Of a stretch of 64,000 bases of DNA, positions 46,417-55,865 are shown one piece after another. Made by a program: the position numbers and the translations under genes. The notes below the pieces were generated by a model. That model was not told where the DNA came from. It made no database searches and saw nothing but the letters and a program-made list of their open reading frames with translations. The stretch spans positions 62,001-126,000 of the forward strand of contig WQZX01000001.1 of NCBI GenBank assembly GCA_009780515.1, given 5' to 3'. Numbering within the stretch: position 1 is the first letter of the stretch; every line of letters starts with the position of its first letter. The DNA comes from Nocardioidaceae bacterium (GTDB lineage Bacteria > Actinomycetota > Actinomycetes > Propionibacteriales > Nocardioidaceae).

Positions 46417-47718
46417 TTACGTAGCGGCGAGCAAGTCGGACCACGCCTGCAAGAGGGTGGATGCTGACCGGTCGGCTCGCTGATCCCCGGGTCCGAGGAG
46501 GGCAGCGATCGACGCGGCCTGGCGTTCGGTCAGGGCGACCCGAACCGTCCCGCTGCCGGATCCGCTTGTCACGTAGACACCCAAGGTGTCCAGGAACGGA
46601 CTGGTCAGCGCACACTGCGCCTGCTCGAACTCACTCGCGGTCAGGTCGAGCACGGCGACGGGCTCGGACGCGTGGGGCGAACAGCGCAACAGATCGGCGA
46701 GGGTAAGGCGCCCCTCGGGCAGATAGGTGAGGATGCCGTTGTCGATGGGTTGCGTGACGAAGCAGTCCCAGAGGGAGGCAATGGCAGCGTCCGCGCCCGC
46801 GACGCTCGCCATCGACTTGGCGAGTCCATCGAGCAGCTCGTTCGGTCGCCCGAGCCTCGACACGAGCGCTCGCGACACCGTTCCGATCTCAACGGATCGA
46901 GCGTTGTCGAGATGCTCAGCGCCGGGGCCGTCCCACCGCGCACCGGCTTCGACAGGGACTGCCCACACCTCCGGGCGTTGACCACGCCGGAATTCAATGA
47001 CGCCAACTTCCGCACCGTATGCAGCTGGTTGGCAGACCGCAGTTCGATCGTGCTGGCCGATCCAACGCCAGAGCGTGTGCCCACCGACTACCGCGTCGAC
47101 GTCGCGGTACCACTCTCCGAGGAACGAGAGATCATCGTCGGGCGCGACGCCGTCGTGCACGACCGCGACCACGAATTCCGCACCGTCATGGCGTAACGCT
47201 CGGGCTGAGCTCATGATGACGTCATTCACAGGGCGCAGACCAACCTCGGCGAACTCGGGACACAACTCGGCCATCTCTGGGCAGGTCACGCCGACGATGC
47301 CAATCTTGCCCGCGAGCGTGTCAACCAGCGTGGTACCCGGCAGGCCCAGGTCGGCGTTGGCACATAAGTAGGTCATGCCTGTGTCCGCGACCAACTCTTG
47401 AAAGCGCGGGATGCCCCAGTCGAATTCATGGTTGCCGGGCACCGCGACATCGATGCCGAGCGTCGCGGCAGCACGCCAAGCCGACGCGCCACGGTCGGCG
47501 GCGGCAACGGCGCCGCCATCCACGAGATCCCCTGCGTCGACCCACAGCGTCGCGCCGTCGGCCCGCATCAGTTCGATGACTTCGCGCAGTGCTTGCGCAC
47601 CTGGCAGCCATCCGTTCGAGGCTCGCGCCGGGTCCCACGCGCCCGAGAAGTCGTTGGTGCACAGCAGCCGAAATCGCCCCGTCGCGTCCGAGACCTGGCG
47701 TCCGCCTGCGTAGGTCAT
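46417..47718 (-). CDS. cytoplasmic 5'-nucleotidase/UshA-like metallophosphoesterase
   Basis: A 433-residue protein of the UshA-like family, lacking a signal peptide, so apparently cytoplasmic. The N-terminal motifs are TNDFSGA, VDAGDLVDGG, VPGNHEFDWG, VVHDGV and VGGHTLW. The first, normally D-x-H, reads D-F-S, so one metal-ligating histidine is missing; the others are present. The C-terminal nucleotidase-type domain (GADAAIASLWDC, then YLPEGRLTLADLLR) is kept. It lies divergent from the RpiR gene and is paralogous to the gene at 55862. A phosphate-ester substrate is inferred from the family and neighbours. Confidence 0.75.
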   Translation of the reverse strand: MTYAGGRQVSDATGRFRLLCTNDFSGAWDPARASNGWLPGAQALREVIELMRADGATLWVDAGDLVDGGAVAAADRGASAWRAAATLGIDVAVPGNHEFDWGIPRFQELVADTGMTYLCANADLGLPGTTLVDTLAGKIGIVGVTCPEMAELCPEFAEVGLRPVNDVIMSSARALRHDGAEFVVAVVHDGVAPDDDLSFLGEWYRDVDAVVGGHTLWRWIGQHDRTAVCQPAAYGAEVGVIEFRRGQRPEVWAVPVEAGARWDGPGAEHLDNARSVEIGTVSRALVSRLGRPNELLDGLAKSMASVAGADAAIASLWDCFVTQPIDNGILTYLPEGRLTLADLLRCSPHASEPVAVLDLTASEFEQAQCALTSPFLDTLGVYVTSGSGSGTVRVALTERQAASIAALLGPGDQRADRSASTLLQAWSDLLAAT

Positions 47719-47853
47719 GGCCGTGACGCTAACCGGGTTCCCGCATGGCCTCCCACCGTCGGTCGCTTAACGCTGGATGAACGCGCCATCGACCCGCGAT
47801 CGGCGAACGATAGTTTCACCGGCCGGGTCGAGCCGAACTCGTCTGGTACGGAT

Positions 47854-47896
47854 TTTCATCTCTGGCTACGCAATGAAAGTGTCATCCGGCGTTCAT
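47854..47896 (+). promoter_or_regulatory. inverted repeats, candidate RpiR operator
   Basis: TTTCAT (47854-47859) and ATGAAA (47873-47878) form an inverted repeat with 13 bases between. A second one, ATGAA (47873-47877) and TTCAT (47892-47896), shares an arm. They lie in the 224-base region between the divergent nucleotidase-like and RpiR genes. RpiR-family regulators often bind TGAAA/TTTCA type sites, so autoregulation and control of both units are possible. Confidence 0.4.
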
Positions 47897-47942
47897 CCTG
47901 GTGCTCTGTTTCGTTTGACGGCTCCGTCCATACGTTCTTGCG

Positions 47943-48821
47943 GTGACCGAAACCGCGCCACCAATCGACCGCACGGACCGAGCTGGGCAGACTGCCGAAC
48001 TGCTCCGGTCCAACTTGAGCTCGTTGTCCCCTGCTGAGCGCAAGGTCGCCGAAGCCGTGCTTCGGGATCCGGTTGCCGTCATCCATCTCTCGGTGAGCCA
48101 GCTGGCGGCGACCTCGGAGTCCTCGGCGTCGTCCGTGGTGCGCATGTGCACGAGCGTGGGTCTGCGTGGTTTCCAAGAACTGAAGATCCTGCTCGCCCGT
48201 GAGTCGTTCTCGGCAGAGAAACAGATGCTCGCCGCCATCGATGTAGCTGACAGCCCGTCTGAGGCGGCTCGGAAGGTGATCGCCGGGACCGCGGCCGCGC
48301 TCGAGCAGTCCGCGTCTGTGATCGAAGTCGCGCGCATTGCCGAGGTCGCCCACGTCCTCCATGAGGCGCACCGCGTTCTCTTCGGCGCGGTGGGAACGTC
48401 TTCCCCGGTGGCTGCAGATGCAGCTCAGCGGATGGTGACGATCGGCGTAGATGCCCGACATGTCTGGGACGTGCACGCTCAGCACGTCGCTGCCCGGATG
48501 CTCAAGGCGGACGACGTCTTCTTCGTCATCAGTCATACCGGCTCGACCGCCGAGACGCTCGCCGCGGCCCGCGCGGCGAGCGCCGCTGGCGCGTCGGTGG
48601 TGGCCCTGACCAGCTTCGCCGCATCGCCCCTGACCGAGATCGCGGACTACGTCATCGTGGCCGGCAGCGCGGAGACGGCGTACCGCGTGGAGGCGATGGC
48701 GAGCAGGATCGTCCACCTGACAGTCATGGACGCCATCTTCGTGGCACTCTCCCTGAGGGACGAGAACGCGCGAGTCCACCAGCAGTTGGCCGCCGAGATC
48801 ATCATCGAGCACCGGATCTGA
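47943..48821 (+). CDS. RpiR/MurR-family transcriptional regulator
   Basis: A 292-residue regulator. An N-terminal RpiR helix-turn-helix (LSPAERKVAEAVLRDP, then SVSQLAATSESSASSVVRMC) is followed by a SIS domain (about 130-270; GAVGTSSPVAADAA, then VISHTGSTAETLAAARAA) that would bind a phosphosugar-like effector. The GTG start comes just after the candidate operator. Directly downstream, two bases away, is the phosphoesterase and transporter operon it probably controls, with a phosphorylated compound as inducer. Confidence 0.88.
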   Translation: MTETAPPIDRTDRAGQTAELLRSNLSSLSPAERKVAEAVLRDPVAVIHLSVSQLAATSESSASSVVRMCTSVGLRGFQELKILLARESFSAEKQMLAAIDVADSPSEAARKVIAGTAAALEQSASVIEVARIAEVAHVLHEAHRVLFGAVGTSSPVAADAAQRMVTIGVDARHVWDVHAQHVAARMLKADDVFFVISHTGSTAETLAAARAASAAGASVVALTSFAASPLTEIADYVIVAGSAETAYRVEAMASRIVHLTVMDAIFVALSLRDENARVHQQLAAEIIIEHRI

Positions 48822-48823
48822 CG

Positions 48824-49682
48824 ATGGTCGACCTCGCCCTCGGAATCCTCACCGACCTGCACCTGGCCAGGCCAGGCACACCGCCGAGCCGGTTCAACAA
48901 CCTCGTTGAACGCGGTCGCAGCTGGGAGCTGCTGGACGCCGCACTGGCCGTACTCCCTACGGACCTTGACGCCCTGATTCTGTTGGGGGACATCGCCGAC
49001 CGACCGGACGCCGCGCTGTACACCGAACTGTCCGAGCGACTCAACCGACTACGGGTGCCCGTGTATGCGATCGCCGGGAACCACGATCTCGCGGCCGATG
49101 GGACCGATGCGGTCCTCCTCGAGTCCGGGGCGGTTCACACCCATCCTGATGCTGGGCCCGCGGGTGAACCTGGCCGACCGGATCGTCATGGCTGCGGGCG
49201 AGCTCAGCGGGACTCAGGACGCCTGGTCGCTCAATGACCTCGATCGAGCGTGCGCCACCTCCGGAGACGCGCTATTTGTTTGGGCCACTCACTTCCCAGC
49301 ACTGACGGTGAGAGACGACATTGTCGCCGCCGGCTTCGAGTACGCAGGTGACTTGTTGAACCACTACGCCGTGGCTTCTCACCTCACCACTCTGAATGGC
49401 CCGGTCCTGGTCCTCGGCGGGCACGTCCACGTGCGCACCCACAGAATCAACCGCAACGTCCTCCAGCTCACCCAAGGCGCCCTCGCCGAGTCGCCTCACG
49501 ATCTGAGCACGGTGCGGATCTGCGCCGAAGAGGGACGAATATCCGTCACCAGATGCGCTCGGCCAGTGGTCCCGTCGGACGCGACACCGGCGGTCATCGA
49601 CCCCAGCAATCTGTCATTCACCTGGGATGGCTGCACGTGGCACGCCCGCCACTCCGCGTCATTCCAGGCGGGAGTCCGATGA
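48824..49682 (+). pseudogene. calcineurin-like metallophosphoesterase, frameshifted
   Basis: The motifs of a calcineurin-like phosphoesterase are split over two frames. Frame A (from the ATG at 48824) gives TDLHLARPG, LLGDIADRPD and IAGNHDLAADG. Frame B gives ATHFPALTV and the GGHVHVRTH metal motif up to the stop at 49680-49682. The change falls around 49,120-49,145, where a GGGG run (GTCCGGGGCGG) is a likely indel point; removing one G restores TPILMLGPRVNLADRIV in frame. As written the product would stop at 49237. It may be a true pseudogene or a sequencing error. The 3' end overlaps the next gene (ATGA), so the operon layout is preserved. Confidence 0.78.
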
Positions 49683-50503
49683 GCACCACACCGCAACGCA
49701 TGTCCGTGCGGGTTCTGACCCTCAACGTGTGGAACACCGACGGACCGACACAGCGCCAGAAGCGCCTGAGGGACGCCATCGGCGACCTGCGACCGGATCT
49801 CGTCAGCCTCCAAGAGGTGGTGCGCACGCACGATCTCGACCAACTCGGCGACCTGCTCGACGGCTTGGACATGTTCGCCACACACGACACCGAGCTGATC
49901 TCCGGAGAAACCTGGGGTAACGCGATCGCAAGCCGATGGAAACCACGGTCAGTGGAAGGCCATCGGTTGCCCAGCGACGTCCCTGGGCCCACCGCGCTCG
50001 CTGCAATCGTCCCCTTACCAATCGACGTCGACATCCTCTTCCTCGGCGTCAAACCCTCCTACAGATTCACGGACGAAGCGCTCCGCTGCCAACAAGCCCG
50101 CGCCATCGCCGGCCTTGAGGAGACCCTCCGCAGCCCTGCCCCCAGCATCATCGCCGGCGACTTCGACGCCACCCCCGACAGCGCCTGCATGCGCTACTAC
50201 ACGGGGCTGGCCCCTCTGGACGGCAGCAGCGTCCACTTCCGAGATGCCTGGGCCATCGCAGGCGACGGCACTGAGGGTCACACGTGGACCACCGACAACC
50301 CGTATGTCGCGTCCGTGGAGTCGAGTGGGTGGATCCAAGCGCCCCACCACCGCCGCATCGACTACGTGCTCGCTGGATCCCCCGAACAGCACCCGGCCGT
50401 GAGAAGCCGCATCACGTCCAGCCAAGTCGTGATGAACACCGACCCCTTCCCCAGCGACCACTACGGGGTCGTCGCAGAGCTCGAACTTGAGATTGCCCCC
50501 TGA
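49679..50503 (+). CDS. endonuclease/exonuclease/phosphatase-family phosphoesterase
   Basis: A 274-residue DNase I-like (EEP) fold enzyme with no signal peptide. Motifs are LTLNVWNTDG, VSLQEVVR (catalytic Glu), IIAGDFDATPDS and FPSDHYGVV (Asp-His pair). The family hydrolyses phosphodiesters or phosphomonoesters of nucleic acids, inositides or sphingolipids; the substrate here is unknown. The ATG overlaps the preceding stop. It lies with two other phosphoesterases and an importer, so a small imported phosphodiester is more likely than DNA. Confidence 0.84.
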   Translation: MSTTPQRMSVRVLTLNVWNTDGPTQRQKRLRDAIGDLRPDLVSLQEVVRTHDLDQLGDLLDGLDMFATHDTELISGETWGNAIASRWKPRSVEGHRLPSDVPGPTALAAIVPLPIDVDILFLGVKPSYRFTDEALRCQQARAIAGLEETLRSPAPSIIAGDFDATPDSACMRYYTGLAPLDGSSVHFRDAWAIAGDGTEGHTWTTDNPYVASVESSGWIQAPHHRRIDYVLAGSPEQHPAVRSRITSSQVVMNTDPFPSDHYGVVAELELEIAP

Positions 50504-50551
50504 ACTCGGATCAAGCCGACAGCGACCGACCACGCGAACAAGGAGCACCAC

Positions 50552-52090
50552 ATGAAGATCACGTCGAAGATCGCGCACCGCGGGCGCTGGAAAACGTGCG
50601 CAGCATCCGCGGCCGTAGCGACCAGCATGCTTGCGTTGGCCGCGTGTGGCGGCACCGGAAGCTCAGACCCGGCCGCGGCGACGAGCGTCCTCAAGATCGT
50701 CAACGAGGCCGACATCGGCACCTTCGACCCTGCCTTGAATGGAAACACCGAGGGCCACCGCCTCGACTATCTGACCTACGGCTACCTCACGAAGTTTCCC
50801 GACGGCACCCCGGAGTTGGCTCAGGCGCTCAAGCCGACCGACGGCAACAAGTCCTGGACAGTCACGCTGCGCCCAGGGCTGAAGTTCTCCGACGGCTCAC
50901 CACTGACGTCCAAGGACGTCGTCGCCTCCTTCGAACGGCTCCTGAAGCCACCGACGAACACGGGTGAGGTCGTCGAGAACATCGCTTCAGTGACGGCTCC
51001 CGATCCGAACACCGTCCTGTTCAAGTTGCGCCAGCCCGACGTCGCGTTCGCGAAGTCTCTGGCGATCAACTCGGCGGCGATCTTCCCCGCCGCCAACGTG
51101 AGCAGTGGCTCCTTCTTCAAGACGCCACCGATCAGCGCCGGTCCCTACGTGATTGACAAGGGCGACCTGGCATCGGGCTCCTACACACTGACTCAGAACC
51201 CGAACTATTGGGGCAAGGCCGCCTCTGTCAAAGAGATCGACTTCACGACCGTCAACGACGGGGGCACGCGCCTGGCCCAGCTTGAGAGCGGGCAGGTCAA
51301 CTACGCCAAGTCGATCCCGGCCAGCCAACTCAAGGGGCTGCCCTCGAACCTGCACATCAACAAGGTCGCGTTCCCGGGCAGCATGATCCAGCTGCTGCTC
51401 AACGACGGCCCCGGCAGCTCAAGCGTGACCACCGACCCCAAGATTCGCCAAGCGATCAACCTCGCCGTCGACCGTGAACAGATCGCCAAGGTCGCGCTCT
51501 CGGGGTACATGGCCCCGCTCTACGGCATCCCTTGGGCGGATCCATCCAAGCAAGCGGATGCATTCTCCCGTGACACGACGAAGGCCAAGCAGCTGCTCCA
51601 GGGCACAGCCTGTGCGAACGGATGCACGATCAAGCTCCTCAACATCGCCGACTTCAACTGGCAGCTGCCGCCAGTCAGCCAGGTAGTGCAGCAGAACCTC
51701 AAGGACATCGGGATCAACGTCGAGCTGGTGAATCAGCCCTCGGCCACCATCGGCAAGGTCACGCCGAGTGATGACTGGGACGGCATGGTGGGCGACACCG
51801 GCTCCGCATTGATGACCGACAGCTCGGTCGCGAGGCTGTCTCTCACTTCCTTCCAATGGTGGACCGAGCCGGCCAACGACCTGCCGATGTTCCCCGAGCT
51901 GGCCAGTCTGGAGGCGAAGCTGGCGTCCGCCCCGGCCAAGAAGGCGGCCGCTGTTCGCGGCCAGATCGACACCGAGTTCGCCAAGGAGCTCCCCTGGATC
52001 CCACTCACGAATCTGTACTTCCTCGACGTCTCAAGCGTCCCGGCATCCGTCGTCGAGAGCCCGATCGGATGGCGGCTGAATCTCAAATGA
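50552..52090 (+). CDS. ABC transporter substrate-binding lipoprotein (Dpp/Opp family)
   Basis: A 512-residue family 5 solute-binding protein. The signal peptide ends with the lipobox LAAC (cysteine 32). The long two-lobed body has the family phrases LKIVNEADIGTFDPALNG, YLTKFPDGTPELAQALKPT, WTVTLRPGLKFSDGSPLTSK and DPKIRQAINLAVDREQIAKV. These proteins bind peptides, nickel or diverse amphipathic solutes. The neighbourhood suggests a phosphorylated ligand. It starts 48 bases after the EEP gene and is the first transporter gene. Confidence 0.92.
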   Translation: MKITSKIAHRGRWKTCAASAAVATSMLALAACGGTGSSDPAAATSVLKIVNEADIGTFDPALNGNTEGHRLDYLTYGYLTKFPDGTPELAQALKPTDGNKSWTVTLRPGLKFSDGSPLTSKDVVASFERLLKPPTNTGEVVENIASVTAPDPNTVLFKLRQPDVAFAKSLAINSAAIFPAANVSSGSFFKTPPISAGPYVIDKGDLASGSYTLTQNPNYWGKAASVKEIDFTTVNDGGTRLAQLESGQVNYAKSIPASQLKGLPSNLHINKVAFPGSMIQLLLNDGPGSSSVTTDPKIRQAINLAVDREQIAKVALSGYMAPLYGIPWADPSKQADAFSRDTTKAKQLLQGTACANGCTIKLLNIADFNWQLPPVSQVVQQNLKDIGINVELVNQPSATIGKVTPSDDWDGMVGDTGSALMTDSSVARLSLTSFQWWTEPANDLPMFPELASLEAKLASAPAKKAAAVRGQIDTEFAKELPWIPLTNLYFLDVSSVPASVVESPIGWRLNLK

Positions 52091-52133
52091 GACATCGCGA
52101 ACGGAAGCTTTGCTTGCTGGCCAGGGAGGACTA

Positions 52134-53123
52134 ATGGCGACACTCCAACCAATTGTGAGCTCACGCGCCATCCGAGTACCGCGCGCAGCCCTCTACAGGG
52201 TTATCGCGGCACCGATCCTCAAGGCGTTGGTCGTCACTGCCCTGGTAGCGGTGATCACCTTCATCCTTGGAAAGCTTGTGCTCGGCGACCCCGGCCGCGC
52301 CGTCCTGGGAACCGCTGCAAGCCAACAGTCCGTGGACGCCTTCAACGCGAACCTAGGCCTCGACGACCCGTTCCCGGTGCAGTTCGCCCACTACTTCGGC
52401 GGTCTGCTGCACGGCGACCTCGGAACCTCCTACGCCTATCCCGGTACGCCCGTCTGGTCGTTGGTGTGGCCCGCGCTGCAGGTCTCCGCGAGCGTCGCCA
52501 TCCTGACCGTCATCGTATCGGTGCTCCTCTCCATTCCACTCGGAGTACTGGCAGCGCAACGGAAACGTGGAGTCGTCGACTACCTCGTTCGCGGCGCCTC
52601 GCTGGTCGCGCTCTCGATCCCCTGGGCCTTCGCCGGCCTGGTGCTGATCATCGTGGTAGCGGTCAAGGCCGAGGTTCTGCCTGCCGGGGGATGGGGCACG
52701 GGGCCCATGAGCAACCTGCGCTTTCTCGTCCTGCCCGTCGGAACGCTGACGATCAACCTCTGTCCGGTCTTCGTGCGTGCCGTGCGTGAGCGCGCCGCCG
52801 TGGTACTCGACGAACCGCATGTCGAAGCCGCTTTGGCACGTGGAGTCCCCAAGGTTTGGGTTGTCATCAACCACGTCGTCCCGAACTGCATCGGCCCACT
52901 GCTCACGCTGATCGGTTCGAACTTCGGCGCACTGCTCGGCGGCGCAGCGATCGTCGACGTGGTCTTCGGCCTACCGGGCCTAGGCAAGGCTCTGACATCC
53001 GCGGCAGCCACCAGTGACCTCCCCGTGATGCAGGCAGTAGCCCTGCTGGCGGGAATCTTCGTCACCCTGGCCAACGTCTTCGCCGAAATTGCCCAACGCC
53101 TACTCGACCCAAGGCTGCGGTGA
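52134..53123 (+). CDS. ABC transporter permease (DppB-like)
   Basis: A 329-residue permease with six membrane segments in DppB/OppB order. The long first outer loop (FNANLGLDDPFPVQFAHYF) and the EAA-type loop (EPHVEAALARGVPKVWVVIN) are typical. The ATG at 52134 follows AGGGAGGA by a few bases. It pairs with the DppC-like permease, whose start overlaps its stop. Confidence 0.9.
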   Translation: MATLQPIVSSRAIRVPRAALYRVIAAPILKALVVTALVAVITFILGKLVLGDPGRAVLGTAASQQSVDAFNANLGLDDPFPVQFAHYFGGLLHGDLGTSYAYPGTPVWSLVWPALQVSASVAILTVIVSVLLSIPLGVLAAQRKRGVVDYLVRGASLVALSIPWAFAGLVLIIVVAVKAEVLPAGGWGTGPMSNLRFLVLPVGTLTINLCPVFVRAVRERAAVVLDEPHVEAALARGVPKVWVVINHVVPNCIGPLLTLIGSNFGALLGGAAIVDVVFGLPGLGKALTSAAATSDLPVMQAVALLAGIFVTLANVFAEIAQRLLDPRLR

Positions 53124-54043
53124 TGAGCACCGAAGTCTCACTCGAACCAGCACAGTCCGCGGGACCTGACACCGGGACGGCGGCGACCTCGCCAATGGGC
53201 CAGGCAAAGGCCGGGCCACGTCGTCTCAAGTGGCTGTCTGCCCATGCCGAGATGGCGGTTGGCATCGGGGTACTGATTGCTCTCGCAGCGAGTTCCTTCG
53301 TGGTGCCGAGCATGTCTCACACGTCGGTCGACGCTCTTGTCGACGTGCCCTCACAAGCCCCATCGGATCACCATCCGTTCGGCACTGACCAGTTGGGTCG
53401 CGACATGCTGGTGCGCGTCTTCTACGCGATCCGGATCGACCTGGGCATCACACTGGCCGCCGTCCTGATCAGCCTGGCCATCGGTGTCGCCACCGGTCTT
53501 CTGATCGGTCTGAGCCCGCGCCCCATTGCCGAGTTCCTCCAGCGATTCATCGACGCCGTTCTGGCAATCCCCTATCTGGTGTTCGTGCTGGCCATTGTGG
53601 CCTTCACCCGCACCCACACCATCCTGCCCTTCCTCCCCGGAGGGGTGGCGGCGATCGTATTGGCGCTCGCTGTGACCGGATGGGCGAACTACGCGCGTAT
53701 CACGGCCGGACAGACACGGATTCTGGTTAGCCGCGAGTCCGTTATCGCAGTTCGCCTTCTCGGCTTCAGCACCGCGCGAATCGTCGCCCGCCACATCGTG
53801 CCCGAGGTGATCCGCCCCAACATCTCCCTGGCTGGCTCACACGCAGTGCTGGTCACCGCTGCGTCCGCCTCCCTCGCATTCCTCGGGGCGGGCGTGACCC
53901 CACCGACACCGGAGTTGGGAGCGATCATGCAAGGCGGCACGGCCTTGATCCGCAGCGCCTGGTGGATCGCCGTCATCCCGGGGATCGCGATCGTGCTGAT
54001 CGGCTTGGGATTCTCCCTGATCGCTGACGCCAGGGAGGACTGA
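53123..54043 (+). CDS. ABC transporter permease (DppC-like)
   Basis: A 306-residue permease of the DppC/OppC type with an N-terminal cytoplasmic arm, an outer loop containing HHPFGTDQLGRDMLVRVFYA, and the EAA-type loop (SRESVIAVRLLGFSTARIVA). The ATG overlaps the previous stop (TGATG). It completes the membrane channel. Confidence 0.9.
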   Translation: MSTEVSLEPAQSAGPDTGTAATSPMGQAKAGPRRLKWLSAHAEMAVGIGVLIALAASSFVVPSMSHTSVDALVDVPSQAPSDHHPFGTDQLGRDMLVRVFYAIRIDLGITLAAVLISLAIGVATGLLIGLSPRPIAEFLQRFIDAVLAIPYLVFVLAIVAFTRTHTILPFLPGGVAAIVLALAVTGWANYARITAGQTRILVSRESVIAVRLLGFSTARIVARHIVPEVIRPNISLAGSHAVLVTAASASLAFLGAGVTPPTPELGAIMQGGTALIRSAWWIAVIPGIAIVLIGLGFSLIADARED

Positions 54044-54951
54044 TGAACACACACCAACCCCAAGAGACGGCATCACACGCTGCACTCGAGCTGAACAACG
54101 TCCACGTCCACATTGGTGACCACGAGATTCTCCGCGGAGTGTCGGTCGAACTGAGGGCAGGGCGCGCAACCGGTCTCGTCGGGGAGTCGGGCTCAGGCAA
54201 GACCATGTGTGTGCGGACCGCCACAGGCACCTTGAAGAAGATCCGCGGACAGATCACCTCGGGCAACGTGCGGATCCTCGGCAAGGAAATGACCGCTGCG
54301 TCGGGTAGGGACTGGACCCAGGTCAGGGGGCACGCCATCGCCCTCGTCCCGCAGAACAGCCTCTCCAGCCTCGACCCGATCATGACCGTCGGCAAACAGC
54401 TGCGGGAGACGATCATTCGCGCCGCGGGCCACAAGGACTGGCGATCCGAGGCCAACCGACTACTGAGGCTCGTGCACCTCCACGACGTAGATCGGATCCT
54501 CAACGCATACCCACAAGCACTGTCGGGGGGCATGAGGCAGCGGGTCGTCATAGCGCTCGCGCTGGCAGTTCGCCCGTCCATCCTCCTAGCCGACGAACCG
54601 ACGACCGCTCTTGACGCCTCAGTGAGGGCAGAGATCCTCGAGCTGCTGACTGAGCTGCGCCTCAGGGAAGGCCTGGCGCTCCTACTGGTCTCCCACGATC
54701 TCGCGGCCATCCGCTCAGCCACCGACGACGTCATCGTGATGCACCGAGGACGCACCGTGGAGGCAGGGGCGACCGCGGCCGTCATCGAGCACCCACAGCA
54801 TCCCTACACACAGTCCCTGCTCCTCGCCAGACCAGAACTCAACGAACCCGGGCAACCCATCCCACTCGTGCCGGTGCGGGAGAGCCACGAACCAGTGGTC
54901 CACTCGGCGATTCCAGCTCCAGCCAGCGACGTCCGAAAGGTGAGCCAATGA
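54043..54951 (+). CDS. ABC transporter ATP-binding protein (DppD-like)
   Basis: A 302-residue ATPase with Walker A GESGSGKT, signature SGGMRQRV, Walker B LLADEPTTALD and an H-loop SHDLAA. The C-terminal oligopeptide-type tail follows HPQHPYTQSLL. The start overlaps the permease stop and its end overlaps the second ATPase, as expected of a Dpp operon. Confidence 0.93.
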   Translation: MNTHQPQETASHAALELNNVHVHIGDHEILRGVSVELRAGRATGLVGESGSGKTMCVRTATGTLKKIRGQITSGNVRILGKEMTAASGRDWTQVRGHAIALVPQNSLSSLDPIMTVGKQLRETIIRAAGHKDWRSEANRLLRLVHLHDVDRILNAYPQALSGGMRQRVVIALALAVRPSILLADEPTTALDASVRAEILELLTELRLREGLALLLVSHDLAAIRSATDDVIVMHRGRTVEAGATAAVIEHPQHPYTQSLLLARPELNEPGQPIPLVPVRESHEPVVHSAIPAPASDVRKVSQ

Positions 54952-55865
54952 CCGGCATGACCGCAATGGCAACATCAGACCGGCTGAGCATCACCGTCGA
55001 GAGTGCGAGTGTCTCGTTCGGACCGCAAGAAGTGCTGCGCGATATCAACCTCACCGCCCACAGCGGTGCACGACTTGGGGTCGTGGGACAAAGCGGGTCA
55101 GGGAAGTCCACACTCGCCCGACTCCTCGTGGGTCTGCTCAATCCCCACGCGGGATCCGTCCTCGTTGACGGGCGGCCGTGGCGCCGGGTGCGACACCGGG
55201 ATCCACTGCGCAGAGCCGTGCAGCTGATCCAACAAGATCCGTACGCACAGCTGACCCCTCACCTGAGCGCACACCGCGCGGTCAGCGAAGCAGCCAGGAT
55301 CTGCCGCCGAATCGGTCAAAAGGAAGCCTCGCATCTGGGCTACGAGCTCCTCGAATCCGTGGGGCTGAATCCCAACCTGGCGCGCCGCAAGCCGCGTCAC
55401 CTCAGCGGCGGGCAATGCCAACGGGTCACCATCGCTCGGGCGCTTGCATCCGACGCTCGAATCCTCATCGCCGATGAGCCGACCTCAGCGTTGGACGTCT
55501 CAGTCCAGGCTCAGATCATTAACCTCCTTCTCGAGGTGACCGCCGACCGGCAACGCGGTCTCGTGCTCGTCTCACACGACCTCCCGGTAGTTCGACATCT
55601 GACCGATGAGATCGTCGTCCTCCACGAAGGGCGCATCATCGAGGCCGGCACTACCGAACATGTACTGGCCAACCCGGAGCACGCCTACACGCGAAAGCTC
55701 TGCAGCGCGAGTGGCGGAGTCCCAATCCGGCCAGCCGAAAACACGGTGCCCATCGACAGCATCGGAATCGCCCCGAGCCTGAGCCTGTCACCGCCGGCAG
55801 ATCACGCCGGGACCGTGACTCCGACGCGCTCAGCTGCCGACCCTCGAACCGAGAGACCGCGATGA
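54948..55865 (+). CDS. ABC transporter ATP-binding protein (DppF-like)
   Basis: A 305-residue ATPase with Walker A GQSGSGKS, signature SGGQCQRV, Walker B LIADEPTSALD and SHDLPVVRHL. It is the second nucleotide-binding subunit. A later ATG at 54957 would shorten it by three residues. A Pro/Ser-rich tail follows the core domain. Its stop overlaps the next gene (ATGA). Confidence 0.93.
   Translation: MTGMTAMATSDRLSITVESASVSFGPQEVLRDINLTAHSGARLGVVGQSGSGKSTLARLLVGLLNPHAGSVLVDGRPWRRVRHRDPLRRAVQLIQQDPYAQLTPHLSAHRAVSEAARICRRIGQKEASHLGYELLESVGLNPNLARRKPRHLSGGQCQRVTIARALASDARILIADEPTSALDVSVQAQIINLLLEVTADRQRGLVLVSHDLPVVRHLTDEIVVLHEGRIIEAGTTEHVLANPEHAYTRKLCSASGGVPIRPAENTVPIDSIGIAPSLSLSPPADHAGTVTPTRSAADPRTERPR

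Noticed and set aside
46417..47718. A periplasmic-type UshA nucleotidase
   Set aside because: No signal peptide or lipobox is present at any in-frame start, and one metal-site histidine is missing.
48824..49237. A complete short phosphoesterase ending at 49237
   Set aside because: The frame loses homology after about residue 100 while the missing C-terminal motifs continue directly in the neighbouring frame, so it is a frameshift and not a natural end.
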